DNA of 64,000 bases from Aphanomyces cochlioides (lineage: Eukaryota > Oomycota > Saprolegniomycetes > Saprolegniales > Verrucalvaceae), in contig JAHQRK010000021.1 in NCBI GenBank assembly GCA_019828595.1, positions 620,001 to 684,000 of the forward strand, read 5' to 3'. A model generated the notes under the pieces. It made no database searches, was not told the DNA's origin, and saw only the letters and a list, made by a program, of their open reading frames with translations. A program made the translations under genes and the position numbers. Shown here piece by piece: positions 23,301-35,277 of this stretch (positions are counted from its first letter, which is position 1; every line of letters starts with the position of its first letter).

Positions 23301-25885
23301 GTGGACCCTGCTGCTAGTGTAGCGAACGATGCTGCAACGAATACTATCGAAAACGCATGCTATCGCGAAGTCAGCAACGTGGCTGCTGAAGTAGGCGATG
23401 CAAGTGTCATGTACACGCTGCTCTATTTGAGCACTAGCGACCCGATGTGGGGAATCCTCTTGGACTCAACATCAACGTTTACAACCATTGCAAATATCAT
23501 CCGATCCCCGTTGAATGTCACCGAATATGATCGAGACTTTGGAGCCTCTCAGATACAGAAAGCACATTTGCAGTGGCATGCATCAGCTATTGCAACGCTC
23601 TTGGTTCCTCGGTTGTTTTTACTGAAGAGCCATCCCAATCCAAAAATTGGGAATTGCATGGTTCAGTTGTGGAAAATCATGGTTGGTACAGACGAAAAGG
23701 CTGTGACGAACAAATATTACATTCCGATTTTAACGTATGCGTTGCACAGATTGGAACACAGCCGGAATTTTAAATACCGTGAAGCTGCCTGTGTTGCCCT
23801 CGTGGACTTGCTGAACGGACGTGGTGCAGACGATGTTAGAGAGCATCTTGGTCAAATTTGGAAATTGACTGCTAGGGCTGTGGATGATGTGAACGAAATG
23901 GTTGTGATTGCAGGTATGAAATGTTGTCTTGTCACCTTTTTGTCACATTTTAGGTATCAAATTGGTCAAGTGCGTAGGCGAGTTGAGTCTTCGAGTTGCT
24001 GCTGCTGATGTCAAGTGTTTGGATCAAGTGTTGCCATTTCTAGTGAACGATGGTATTGTTGCGAACAATAAACTATGCCAAGGCCTCTGCATGGGCTATT
24101 TGTTGCGCTTGATCAAGAGCATCCCCCCGCATCACCTTAAAAGCTATTTGGCGACACTTCCCGTCACGTTACTTCAATGCATGTCTTCGTTGGAAATGCC
24201 AAAGCTTCAGTACGCACAGTTTCATGTCCAGGACAAGCGTCAACTGGAGAAACTGCGTGTTTCGCTCAGCCAAGCTGGCCCTGTTGGGGAATTGCTACAA
24301 GCTTGCTTGTCACAATTATCTCAATTGTCGTCAGACCAAGGTAAGGCAAGAACTTGAAGAGATTGTCACCATGCGTTTAGGATGCACCGATATCGTAAAG
24401 GAATTATGCGATGGCGTCTGCACGGTCCTGAAATCTGGTGTCGGACTCAATACACGAGTCGGATCGGCCAATTTCGTCGCCTCGTTAGTCACAGAGGTGC
24501 CACTGGAAATGCGGCAAAGTGGCGGCGCTGAAAAACTAATAAGCAAGATCTTCGTCCCATACATCACTCAAACTGTTCTGAATGAGACCCACGACTTTTA
24601 CGAATCGGAAGAAGTCACTCAAGAGGATGGACTCCGAGATGGTCTTGTCGTACGTGCCTATTGTCGTGCTGCCGCTTACGTTGCCAAACTTGTCCCCTCG
24701 TCATCCTCGTCAGTTGTCCAATATGTCCGCGGAACATTGGTTGTCCCAACAACTATTGTCTTTGCCGACTCAGCAAGCACAACCGAAAAGGGATTTGGCC
24801 GATACGGCTGGGTGACTGTAACAGCATTGCAAGAGCTGCTCCAACAACTTCCTCCATCACAAAGCAATCCGTTTGACTGGTGTATTGACGTGTTTCGCGT
24901 TGCTTTTGTCGGTCAATTCTCATCTCAGCCTTTGCTTAGCGCAGCCTGGAAAGTTGTGTTGGAGTCGATTCCACCGACAATGTACTATTCACACGTTTAT
25001 GCTGAGACTACCTTGGCATATGCTTGCGATTTGCTCTCTCATCTATCTTGGGAGTCCCGAAAACAAGGTGCATCCGCCATTATGACATTATCGTCCGGTG
25101 AATATGTCAGATGGATTCGGGACTGGTTGCCCGCTGTGAAGAAAATCAAAGCATCAATTCCAGGACGCCTCTGGCGTGGTAAAGGCCTGCTGCTGGAGGC
25201 ATTGGGATGCACGTATGCCTTTGTCAACGACGACGCTAAAGACACAGTAAACATTCTTGTTGAGGAATGCGACCGTGCCCTGCGAAACAAGGATATTGCG
25301 TACTTGGAAAGTGCTCTGATTAGCCTTGGAACTCTTGCAAAGACGCCATCGCTCGAGTCGTTTGCCACTCTGAAGACTTTTTTCTTCGAGTCGTCTGTGA
25401 CTGTAGATTGCCCGCCACTGATTTACAAGCGCATGTTTGAAACATTAACTAAGTGGTGGCCCGACCAAAAAGATAGTGATGATGCAACTCACGCCAGCGA
25501 AACCTTGGCATGGCTCTGCGATGACGCGTTGAGCAAGTATCAAATTTGGAGTGTTCGAGAAGCCATTTTTGGAGTGATGCAGCACGTTGTCTCACTCGCG
25601 TCGTGGCGTTCCTTGATAAATCGAAAGACGATTTCATCAGTCATTGCAACGTGCCAAGCTGGAGCTGAAGATCCAAAGTTTGCTGCTGTGCGAAGAGCTG
25701 CGCTCTTAGTTTTGGTTGCTGCAGTCTCTCGCCGTGAACCCATGTCAAATGGGGGTGGACCTTTGGTTTCTGTCGTAGCTTACAAGGAAGACTTAATTCA
25801 AGTCGCGACAAAGGCTTCGCACGATACTGAACCACTCGTTTGTCAAGCAGCGTCTCAACTTTTGAATGGCTTGACTCAGCAGTAA
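20394..25885 (+). CDS. ECM29: proteasome adaptor and scaffold protein Ecm29
   Basis: Ecm29 is a HEAT-repeat protein that tethers the 26S proteasome and checks its assembly. Exons: 20394-20555, 20595-23913, 23954-24340 and 24381-25885 (5,373 nt, 1,790 aa); introns are 39-40 nt. The length matches the usual 1,800-1,900 residues. The first exon gives LERVLLRLGLTDDGKLCDVL, and the second continues ETMNHLVKRLKTLPTVQIQLPV, the conserved N-terminal helix pair. Later segments such as VLKSGVGLNTRVGSANFVASL and the C-terminal W-x-G-K-G-x-L-L-E-A-L motif (RLWRGKGLLLEALGC) match Ecm29. An apparent frame break at 24350 is explained by the 40-nt intron 24341-24380, whose joining gives GCTDIVKELCDGV in frame. 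Confidence 0.92.
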
Positions 25886-26016
25886 TGGCTCCTGAATCTG
25901 AACCCTCTCGTTTTAAAGCTAACGACACGATATGAAGGCAACAAGCACAATTTTCCATTATGATTTCAGTACCATGGGGATTCTTGTATCATAGCTGATG
26001 ACGCAAAACAACGAGG

Positions 26017-26211
26017 CTACAATTCATAGCCCGCTTCACGTTGTTGTTTTTTGAAATCTGCAACACGTCGGTGGAATTCCTCCCAGTAATCAGCTTTCTC
26101 CTTGTCGGTCCATCGCTTGGGCATTCCATTTTCATCTTCAAAGAGGCGCCGGGGAATCTCCGTCGCACTCGCACTCGCAAGCAGTACCACGAGAGCAAAG
26201 GCTTTCATCAT
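26017..26211 (-). CDS. small secreted protein of unknown function
   Basis: A single-exon 64-residue protein. It starts MMKAFALVVLLASASA, a textbook signal peptide with cleavage expected after ASA. The mature part of about 48 residues is highly charged, with Trp and Tyr spaced as in short helices (RWTDKEKADYWEEFHRR). It has no Cys. It is convergent with ECM29, whose stop lies 131 bp away. No RxLR-type motif is present. A role as a secreted effector or wall protein is possible but not shown. Two adjacent ATGs (26211 and 26208) could serve as starts. Confidence 0.55.
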   Translation of the reverse strand: MMKAFALVVLLASASATEIPRRLFEDENGMPKRWTDKEKADYWEEFHRRVADFKKQQREAGYEL

Positions 26212-26613
26212 CTCTGATCCTCGAAAAAATACAACTGAACAGTCGCCGAAAGGTCACAAATAACGAAGAGTCGCGGGTCCAAATATGGATGTAACCCGTT
26301 TGGCTCAAGGTAACTGGAAGGATCCTTTAGGAACCAACAATGCATGAATAGCACCTGAATCCATTCCACAGTGCGCTCCATCACGAAAGAAAAGGGCAAG
26401 GACAGCATTGGGAATGAAATTATCCATCTCTTAGCAATGTCAACTCGATGAATTGGAGCTGCGAATGCAGACAAACAACTGGAGGTCATCCCATCGAAAT
26501 AGCGTTTACACGTATGCCTTGCAAGAGGAAGGGAGTCAAACGTCGCTCGAGTGTTTCACTGACGCTGTCTTCGACGATCCAAGATAGACTTCATCTACAC
26601 AAGTACATCAAAG
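26212..26613. other. spacer with an unassigned (-) frame
   Basis: A 93-residue (-) frame (26489-26208) ends at the start of the small secreted-protein gene. It is hydrophobic-rich but not recognised, and may be 5' UTR sequence. Confidence 0.35.
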
Positions 26614-29026
26614 TCACGAGTTTTCACCAGTATCTCGAAAACGTACACCAGCTTGGCCAACCCACGCACTTGCAACTGTCACATTGTCGGTCGTTGAGTC
26701 TTTGTTGCGTTCACCCAGCATTTCCCACTTCATGGCACTGCGAACATGTTCGGGTGTACTCCGGTGCGTTGCTGATGTCGCTGGGCGTTTTTTCGGCTCA
26801 AATGAGCCAGGCTTGTGGACTAGAGTAATAGCTGCAGATAGAGGACGAGTCGCTGCAGGATGTTTGATCGTCCTGGGCTTCATCAGCGGTAAGTGGCCTT
26901 CGATACAAAGAGTCTCGGGTGAGCTCTTTGGCTGATTGTTGTGTTGTGGTAGCTCCTCCTCTTCTTTCGTCGTAACTTGCTCGAGACGATAGAGAGCGTC
27001 GTTGTATTTGTTTGTGAGCTCCACCAAGAGCATATCCCGTTCCTTTTGAAACAGTTCCGCTTCAGCAAGACTGAGCAGTTGAATCTCGGTCTTGTTTTCG
27101 AGCTCTGTGATGGTTTCTTTCGCCGCGGCGACTTCCGCCTGCAGCGCCGCAATGTGTTGCCTCAAACTCACAACGTCAGCACCATCCCAGTCGACGACTC
27201 CTGCATGATCAAATGCTTTGGCCACGATGCTCTTGACTCGCCTGAGTGGTATGTCTTGTTTCTTGGATCGATCGACGAAAGTGTCGAGTTTTTGCATGAC
27301 GACGTAGCGTTCCTGCTGCATTCTTGTGGCCAATTGCTTAGCGAACGTCCGCTTGAATTCATACGTGAGCTGGCTAGTTACACTCGCCCGGATTGCCGCT
27401 TCCATTTCGATCATACGCTGCACTCTTTCCTGCGGCAGGTCCAACTGCTCCCGCTCAAGGACTTGAAGTAAATTTGTATAATTGTCGCTGGCTCCGCTTC
27501 TTTCTCTGGAGGATGTTTTGCATCGACTCGATGTCGTTCCTGGTGTTGATGAAGCTGGAGTGGGTGGCGTGGCTGGTGTGTAGACAGCCATCGTTTCCTT
27601 GTCGTAGCCAAGGACTTGGAGTTTTTGTTGCAGTGCTTGGATTGTGGCAGTTTGAATGTCGTGGGATTGTTTCAACCGAGCGACATCTGTGTCATAAGTC
27701 AATTTGGCCTGCTGGCACTCTGTCAAGAGCGCATCCAAGTCATCTCCACGTCTTCGAAGCTGATTCTTCAGGTCTTGAATGCACAAATCTCCAGCAGACA
27801 CCAAGTCGCTCTGCGTCTGGACTTCCGTCTACACCAAGAACTCCATCATTTCTCCAGTGGAAACAAAGTCTTACAAGCAGTTTGTCCACAAGAACTTTTT
27901 GTTCCTGGAGAGCCTGTTGACAATGAGCTAGCTCGCCAGTTTTGGCCTTGACTTCCTCTATCAAAACTCTCAGAGAGCTCATGGACAACTATGGTTTACC
28001 TTTTAGAGCAACCAACTCCGCTGCCGATTCCACCAAGAGTTGTCGTGCCGTCGTCAATTCTTGCTGCAAGCGGTGGTTCGAGTCGTCCAACAAAGCTTTG
28101 ACACGCTCTAAATTTTCTTTTTCTTTCGTTTGCTTGTCCAATTCGCCACGCAATCTAGTCAATCCCGAGCCGATGAAGCAATAGAAGCTCTGAGTCGTAC
28201 GTGTCGGCTGTAGCATGGGCAGCGGCGACGGCATGACGCAGGGAGTGGACGTACGATTCAGAAATAACATGGTGCTGACTGTGGCCCGTCGACCTCTCAA
28301 GACTGCTGTCGTTGATGCGTTTCAATTGTTCAATCTCAGCATTGGCTTTTTCGAGTGCAGTCTCGAGCGTCTTGTTGAAGCGCTCAATCTCGAGAAACGC
28401 ACATTTTTGCCGCAGGAGTACGTTAGCATGTCTACGGGACTCCAAATTGAGTTGTGCATATCCAATCATTTGTACTCCTTGTCCTTGGCGTCCATCTCGT
28501 CTTGCAATACTTGGACGCGAGCTCGATGCTGCTCTTCTATGACATGAACTTGATCTCTCCGAAGACATTGCTCCAACGCTGTGAACCGATCGACTTGTTT
28601 GGCTAGAGCTAGCCGCGTCCGCTTGACCGAGGCGTCTGCTGCTGCCTTGTGCGCTAGCATTTGACTAGCTAACGTACTTCGCTGCATGTCGTAGTCTCGT
28701 TCCAGAGCGCGGAGTAAGCGTTCAATGGCCGTTGTAGCGTCGCGTGTACTTGTGGCTACAATACCTTGCAGTGAATTCTTGATCGAGTCGTGGTGTAGGT
28801 CCAAATGACATGCGACGGATGGATCGATTTTTACGCTGGTGGTCAAGTGAATCATGCATTCGGCTTGGAGTTCCAAGATGCTTTGATACGATTGCGTCAA
28901 ACTGGATGCGATAACTCCGTGTAACTCGTTGCAAGCCTGGCGAACCGAGGATGGAAATTTAGAGTCGTCGGCTTTGTCAGGAGTGGCGACGGCGGCATTT
29001 TCGACGACGGCATTGTTGTTATCCAT
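26614..29026 (-). CDS. long coiled-coil protein, function unknown
   Basis: Five exons on the minus strand: 29026-28476, 28431-28201, 28154-28000, 27966-27875 and 27828-26614 (2,244 nt, 747 aa). The introns are 44, 46, 33 and 46 nt. Almost the whole protein is heptad-patterned helix from residue 40 to about 640, broken by a Thr/Pro-rich linker (TPATPPTPASSTPGTTSS, about residue 420). A Pro/Thr/Lys-rich tail follows. Proteins of this build are often ciliary or centrosomal, but no family motif was recognised. Start: ATG at 29026 (MDNNNAVVENAA), chosen because ferredoxin's coding end lies only 44 bp upstream. The short gap implies the promoter overlaps the ferredoxin 3' end. Confidence 0.75.
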
Positions 29027-29069
29027 GCCAAAAACAGAATGTGAAACGGTCTCTCTTATCAGCTTACGT

Positions 29070-29701
<632 letters not shown>

Positions 29702-29717
29702 CTTCAAATGTGATTTC

Positions 29718-29731
29718 CAATTGGAACCAAT
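29718..29731 (-). promoter_or_regulatory. CCAAT/ATTGG cluster upstream of ferredoxin
   Basis: ccaattggaaccaat gives CCAAT on both strands 17-30 bp before the ferredoxin ATG (29701). Confidence 0.3.
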
Positions 29732-31025
29732 TAAAAGCCAGCCAACATTTAAGTTGTATATTTCGAACTTTCTACCAATTAAATTGAGTTAAATTCGATT
29801 ATATTAGCCAATTAAATATGATGTACCCATACTTTGACCAAATCAAAATTGGGGATTCATATATTTTCAACCAATTAAACTTGAAAATTAATGAACAAAT
29901 GAAGCCGCGGAAAACAAAAAAAGACTTATTGCCAATCAGATAGTTTGGAGTTACGTATACAGCGCAACAGAGCACATCTCTTGCTACATTTTAAGCCTAT
30001 TTGCGACCCAAGAAGTGAAATAAGCGCCGAGAACGGAGCCCGTGAAGGTGGCGATCGGCCGATTTTGAAAAAAACCTTTTTTGAGATTTTTGTATATTTG
30101 GACTCGTCTCGTTGAGATCTATCGTTTCCACTTGTTTAAATCAGTCAATTCAGTCTGGAACTAAATGAAAAAGTGAACGAAAGTTTGAATTGAACATGTT
30201 TTAAACACAAAGGCAATTCGTTTTCCAGTGACATGAATTGGCAAAAAGTCTGATTTTGATTTGAATGAATGTCAATAAGTCTGATTTTGATTTGCGCGTG
30301 CTGGACAATGTTTTGCCAGCAAGGCAAGCGTTCTTGCAGCACATGCCACTGCAAATTCTTGTAGCCTCTTCAACCGAAGCCTGCTGGCTAGGCTCACTGA
30401 ACACAAACCCGAGAGGGTTGTATTGGTCGTCATCGCTCGAATAGAGGGATTCATCGACCTCGTCGGCGACGTAGTCTCCATCGCTCTCGATTCCACTCAT
30501 GTGATGTTTAATACAACTGACCACACGAAAAGTGTTTTTTTCTGTTATCTCAAAAATAAGATTTCAGAGTACGAAAACTTTGAAGTCGTTTATCTCAGCA
30601 ATTAATTTTGCAAGGATGTCCGATTTTGTTTTCCATGGCTTCAAATGAAACAAAATTATCTTCATTGAAAATATACTCTACAGTATTACAATAAGAATAA
30701 CATTGTGGGATAGGTGATGAGAATGTCTGAACAAAAACGCTCTTAACCACTTCATACAGCGATATATTTGTGAGTTCCTAGGAGAATAATATTCGTTCTT
30801 CGGTATATCGTTTCTCCAGTCCTTGTGCTCTCGCGCCGTTCTTCGCTTCATGACACAAATCCGTCTGGGATATCACCTATCTTCCAACGCATACCAGCTG
30901 CCCGTTCGTTGATCGCTGGATCATTCTGCTGATTCGAACCCATGTCACAACTGGGAGTCGTATGTTCGTTCATTCTTTTAGGCCGTAGGTTCGTTCAAAT
31001 TAGCCAATACTGGTATAATTTTTCG

Positions 31026-31093
31026 CCAATCATGTAGCTTTTTTAGAGTTTTTAGAACCAATCAAAATGCATTCTGGGGACAATCAAGCCAAT
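31026..31093 (+). promoter_or_regulatory. three CCAAT boxes upstream of the first Ras-like gene
   Basis: CCAAT occurs at 31026-31030, 31058-31062 and 31089-31093, 44-111 bp before the ATG at 31137. Confidence 0.4.
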
Positions 31094-31136
31094 CGAATGG
31101 ACGAATGAACTTCGACGCTGTAGAAGCACGACATTA

Positions 31137-31985
31137 ATGGAATTGACCAAACGTCCTGACGTCCAGAGGCAGAACGAAACGTACCTGGCGATGGAGAAGC
31201 GTCTCTTTGTATACAAGAATGAAGCAGGATCGGTAGCCAAAGTCGTGACGGTCCGGGAAACCGATTCATTGTCAAGCCTTCGGGCTACATGCAGCAAGAA
31301 ACTCGGAATCAAAGCCACAATCATCTTCAACGCAAGCGGCGCTGAAGTGAAAACCATGGCAGAACTGGCCAACAACGAAGCGCTCTACGTCTCAAGCGGG
31401 GAAAAGTTTTACAGGTTTCGATCAGCCAAAGGCCCTGAATCGTTCAATATTTCCGTTCTTGGCACAGGTGGCGTAGGCAAGTCGGCCATCACGCTGCGGT
31501 TTGTCCGAGATTACTTTATCGACGATTGGGACCCGACAATTGAAGATGCCTACCGCAAGACAATCGACGTCGACGGACAGCTCAGTGTGCTTGAAATCCT
31601 CGATACGGCCGGCCAAGACGACTTTGAATCGCTTCGACCTCAGTGGATGGACGACCGAGACGCTTATGTATTTGTCTACTCAATGAATTCAAAGAAAAGC
31701 CTGCGTGCCCTGGAGCCTTTCTTTGAGTTGTACCAGCAGATCAATGAGAACCGCCGTCCTATGCCTCCGATTGTTCTCGTGGCCAACAAGAAGGATCTCG
31801 ATGCCCAGGTTTCGTCAGAGGATGGGAGAAAAGCGGCTGAAATCTTTCGAGCGACGTACATTGAGACGAGCGCGCTCACGGGCGAGAATATTACCAAAGT
31901 CTTTGAAAGCGTCGTGCAGCAGATCCGTCGAACCCAGCAAACCAAGCCGCCGAGGCGTCGAACCATGCCATGTTTAATTTTGTAA
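31137..31985 (+). CDS. Ras-like GTPase with N-terminal doublecortin/ubiquitin-like domain (copy 1)
   Basis: A single-exon 282-residue protein. Residues about 20-95 form an N-terminal domain of DCX/ubiquitin-like pattern (RLFVYKNEAG...KKLGI...GAEVKTMAEL...LYVSSGEKF). The rest is a Ras-family G domain: P-loop GTGGVGKS, switch I DPTIEDAYRK, switch II DTAGQDDFESLR with the catalytic Gln kept, NKKD, and ETSAL. It ends in the CaaX box CLIL; a final Leu predicts geranylgeranylation. A Lys/Arg-rich stretch precedes the box, so membrane attachment is expected. The second ATG (31191, MEKRLFVYKNEAG) aligns with the start of copy 2 and may be the true start. Such a DCX-like + Ras fusion is unusual. Confidence 0.88.
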   Translation: MELTKRPDVQRQNETYLAMEKRLFVYKNEAGSVAKVVTVRETDSLSSLRATCSKKLGIKATIIFNASGAEVKTMAELANNEALYVSSGEKFYRFRSAKGPESFNISVLGTGGVGKSAITLRFVRDYFIDDWDPTIEDAYRKTIDVDGQLSVLEILDTAGQDDFESLRPQWMDDRDAYVFVYSMNSKKSLRALEPFFELYQQINENRRPMPPIVLVANKKDLDAQVSSEDGRKAAEIFRATYIETSALTGENITKVFESVVQQIRRTQQTKPPRRRTMPCLIL

Positions 31986-32368
31986 GGAGAAAGTGTGTTA
32001 GTAATTCGGCGCGTCGATTCAAATCGAGTCTTACCGTGACTCAGAATTTTTCAAACTAGTTAAAATATCTTGTTATTTATATTGTATGATTGTAATATAA
32101 TACACTACCATATCAGATGGTTATGTGCAATAAGATCTCTATTGAATGTCGGGGCGGAATGCTGATGGCCCCGTCTATTCAAAAATGCTCTTAATGGATT
32201 TAATTTTCTTCACGTTATAAAAAGACATTGATATTTGTATAGTGTGATTGTATTTTTATACAGCTCCATATTGATCTTCGACAACCTTAAGATTTATTTT
32301 GATTGGCAATGTTGTATATTTTTTGACCAATGTGGGGCATTTCCATAGAAACTGGGCACTAGACAAGC
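31986..32368. other. spacer between the two Ras-like genes
   Basis: AT-rich with no ORF. CCAAT boxes near its right end. Confidence 0.5.
32302..32331 (+). promoter_or_regulatory. CCAAT boxes upstream of the second Ras-like gene
   Basis: ATTGG at 32302-32306 and CCAAT at 32327-32331, 38-67 bp before the ATG at 32369. Confidence 0.4.
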
Positions 32369-33187
32369 ATGGAGCTCCGGCTGATCGTGTACAAGAACGA
32401 ATCGGGGGCTCAAGGTCGTGTGCTCACAGTCAAACGAGGCGACAGCATCGCGAAAGTTAAGGGAGCTGCCAGCAAAAAGCTTGGAGGGATCCGCGCACGA
32501 CGACTCTTTCTCCAGACTGGCGTCGAGATCAATGCCGTTGAAGAGCTCCAGAACAACGACAATGTGTACGTCTCAGGTGGTGAAGCGTTCTTCAAATCGC
32601 TCCCTGCGGCACCGTCAGGTCATGAAACTTTGCATGTGTCCGTACTTGGAAGTGGTGGCGTGGGCAAATCAGCGCTGACACTGCGATTTGTCAAGGATTA
32701 CTTTGTCCGAGATTGGGACCCAACGATCGAAGACGCTTATCGCAAGACCATGGATGTGAACAATCAATTATGTATGCTTGAGATTCTCGACACGGCAGGC
32801 CAAGATGACTTTGAATCACTTCGTCCGGCGTGGATGATGGGCAAAGATGGCTACATCTTTGTCTACGCAATGGACTCTAGGGCAAGTCTATACGAGCTCC
32901 AAGCGTTCTTTGAGCTCCATCTCCAAATCAACGAAATGAAGAAACCTCTCCCTCCTATCATTATGGTCGCCAACAAGAAAGATCTCGTCGAGCAGGATCC
33001 GTCCAAGTGTCAAGTCACAAGCGAAGAAGGGCGACGCGTTGCGCGGTCGTACAACGCTGTATATATTGAGACCAGTGCTCTCACCGGCACAAACGTCAAT
33101 GCTGTCTTTGAGCAATTTGTCATTGAAGCGCGGCAGCGACGGACTCCACCGTCAAAACCATCACGGGGATTCTGCACCATTCTCTAG
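32369..33187 (+). CDS. Ras-like GTPase with N-terminal doublecortin/ubiquitin-like domain (copy 2)
   Basis: A single-exon 272-residue tandem paralogue of the preceding gene. It has the same two-part build: an N-terminal domain starting MELRLIVYKNESG and ending NVYVSGGEAF, then a Ras G domain with GSGGVGKS, DPTIEDAYRK, DTAGQDDFESLR, NKKD and ETSAL. It ends in the CaaX box CTIL, again a geranylgeranylation type. The switch regions of both copies are nearly identical, so they probably share effectors. The N-terminal domains and the loop after NKKD differ more. Ras-type GTPases relay membrane signals; the upstream activator is not known. Confidence 0.9.
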   Translation: MELRLIVYKNESGAQGRVLTVKRGDSIAKVKGAASKKLGGIRARRLFLQTGVEINAVEELQNNDNVYVSGGEAFFKSLPAAPSGHETLHVSVLGSGGVGKSALTLRFVKDYFVRDWDPTIEDAYRKTMDVNNQLCMLEILDTAGQDDFESLRPAWMMGKDGYIFVYAMDSRASLYELQAFFELHLQINEMKKPLPPIIMVANKKDLVEQDPSKCQVTSEEGRRVARSYNAVYIETSALTGTNVNAVFEQFVIEARQRRTPPSKPSRGFCTIL

Positions 33188-33285
33188 CAGCTCGATAAAA
33201 AGAAAATCACGTTCTTTCAAACCCGTGCACCCCTTGGGGTCTAAACCCCTCGCGCTAAAACCTTAACCACTGGACTCCTTAACCC

Positions 33286-35136
33286 CTACACGCCCTTGAT
33301 TCGATTGCGCATGGTGGTATCGTCCTGCAAGTCTAGAGCCGCACCACCACTTAGTTCTCTCCTTCTCTCAAAGCACGGCATACCTTGGAGAAACTGCCGA
33401 AGAGTCTCTGGTGTTTTGACGAGCTGACTAGGCCGCTTTTTCTTGCGGTTCAAGGCGTCTAGCGTGTCAAAAGCTGGCGCATTCGCATGAAGCAAGACTT
33501 TGACGACCGTCGTGTGGCCGCCTCGACAAGCCCAATGCAGTGGCGTGTCGCCTCCTGGGTCTACTGAATAAATCGAAGCCCCAGCAGAGAGCAAGAACGT
33601 CACCAAATGAACGTGGCCAGCGCGGGCAGCTTCATGCAACGGTGTCCATCTTGAAATGGTGTTATCGACCAAATTGACATCAGCGCCAAGCGACACGACC
33701 AATTTTGTCTTCGCTAACGACCCCGACCACACGGCTAGATGGAGCAATGTGTCGCCGTTGGCATTTCGAGCTTGAACAAGCGCTTGCTGGCACTGGGCGC
33801 GAGTTAACTGCGGATGTTTCGCCTCCTGCTCAGTCAAGTAGTCGTTGAAAAAGCGCTTGACGTCCAGCCCGACATTATGCTTGGAAATGACATCCCACAC
33901 AGTCAATGCTGGGTTTGGTGGCAGTGAAGCGGCAGAAATGGATAAAGCTCTCCGACGTTGATGCAGAATCTCCTGCTCTCTTTGGATTTTCGATGCTTGA
34001 TACAGGATCAAATCGTCGAGGCGGCTTTGGTAGGCATTAGAGCCTTCGACAAAAATCCTCTGGAACTCTTGGAAGTCATCTTTCGACGGTGATTTTGGCT
34101 TCACGACTGGTCTAGCACTACGCTCCGCCGTCTTGATAGGTGCAGCTTTGTGTTTGTTGTCTTTGACGGCCTCAGCAACAATCTGTTGGCTCGAGTTAGT
34201 CGGCTCTTGAATTTTCTCCTGGTCTTCTTGGTTAGTTTCCACGGCAACGGGTGCTGGCTCTGGTATTGTCTCCTCTGGGAACGTTATTTGCTCGTCATTT
34301 GGTTCACTGCGGATTATTGCTTCTCTCTCTGCTTCCTCTTGAATGACAAGTTCTGACTCCTGCTGCGCCTCGACAGCTGCATCGAGCTCCAAAGCCACCA
34401 GAGGAGGTGGTGGTGGTGGCGGCGCCAGTCGATCGGCTAGAGCGACTGACGGGGCTTCGTTCTCGTCTTGGTGGCTTTGTTGAGCGAGAAGCATGCCGTC
34501 AGTATCAAGTTCAGTATCATCTTCATCAAGAAGCGTCTCGCTCGTGTCGTTTGGAGCTTCCATGTCGTCTGGAGGATTCGTCGTCGTGTCGTCAAGACTC
34601 ATATCCTGATCAACTGCTGCAAAAACCGACCAAGTCCCAACTCTATCATCCGCTGGTGGCGCTGCTTGGATTGTGTCTGCTTCAGCATTAGCTTCCAAGG
34701 CTGCTTCGACAGCTTCCAGCGCGCTCTCAAGCTCATTGGCGCTGTTCGTCATGTCCGACAAATCAATGTGCCTGCTCCAACTGTTACGACAGTTACAGCA
34801 ACCTTTCTCGAGCTTCGCACCGAGCTTATGACTGTCTCTTCAACAACTTCGACGGCGTCGTCTGCAGCTTTCAAGTCTCTGCCTCGTGCTGCCGGAACCC
34901 TCTCCTACTCCTTCCTTTGTTGAATTGAGCTTGGCCAAAGGATAAAAATGTTCCAGCTGCGCCAAGCGCCAGTTACTCCGGTCAACAGCTTCTGAGGCGG
35001 TGTCTATCATCTGCCGCGTTGACCGCTCCCTCTGTATCTTGTGAATCTTTGTAGTGCTGCCCTTTCTGCTAAACCCATCTCCGTTGTCGTTGATACACTT
35101 GGAATCACCGAGTGCCTGCAGTACGCTAGTTACCAT
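33286..35136 (-). CDS. ankyrin-repeat protein with long acidic Pro-rich N-terminus
   Basis: Main exon 34802-33286. A short upstream exon 35136-34848 joins through a 45-nt intron (34803-34847), giving 1,806 nt and 601 aa. The last 170 residues hold three to four ankyrin repeats (NGDTLLHLAVWSGSLAKTKL, RWTPLHEAARAGHVHLVTF, GGDTPLHWACRGGHTTVVKV). Before them lies a disordered acidic region with poly-Pro and many Glu/Gln. A helical segment (QEFQRIFVEGSNAYQSRLDD) precedes the repeats. The upstream exon is less certain: if translation starts at the ATG at 34752 the protein is about 488 residues. Ankyrin repeats mediate protein binding; the partner is unknown. Confidence 0.7.
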
Positions 35137-35277
35137 CCTGCGATGTGGAACTGTCCAAATGTCTTGCGCCTCCTGCTACGTCATCGGATTGAACGCTCTT
35201 TCTAGCACCGCTAGTGCTCACTGGACATGATACAGCTCCTGTTGTTATCCTCTAGTTACACAGTGGAATGCACCAAC

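Larger units (their letters stand above)
29702..31136. other. AT-rich spacer before the Ras pair
   Basis: Rich in caatta/attgg words (29715-29890). A direct repeat of agtctgattttgatttg occurs at about 30247 and 30279. A (-) frame of about 100 residues (30524-30201) with an acidic start and a GMCCKNACLAG motif may be a transposon-protein fragment. No gene is supported. Confidence 0.4.

Noticed and set aside
24341..24360. Retention of gtaaggcaag as coding sequence in ECM29
   Set aside because: It leads to a stop within a few codons in the exon frame.
24224..24380. Apparent frameshift inside ECM29 near 24350
   Set aside because: A 40-nt intron (24341-24380) with gtaag donor and tttag acceptor restores the frame and the conserved sequence.
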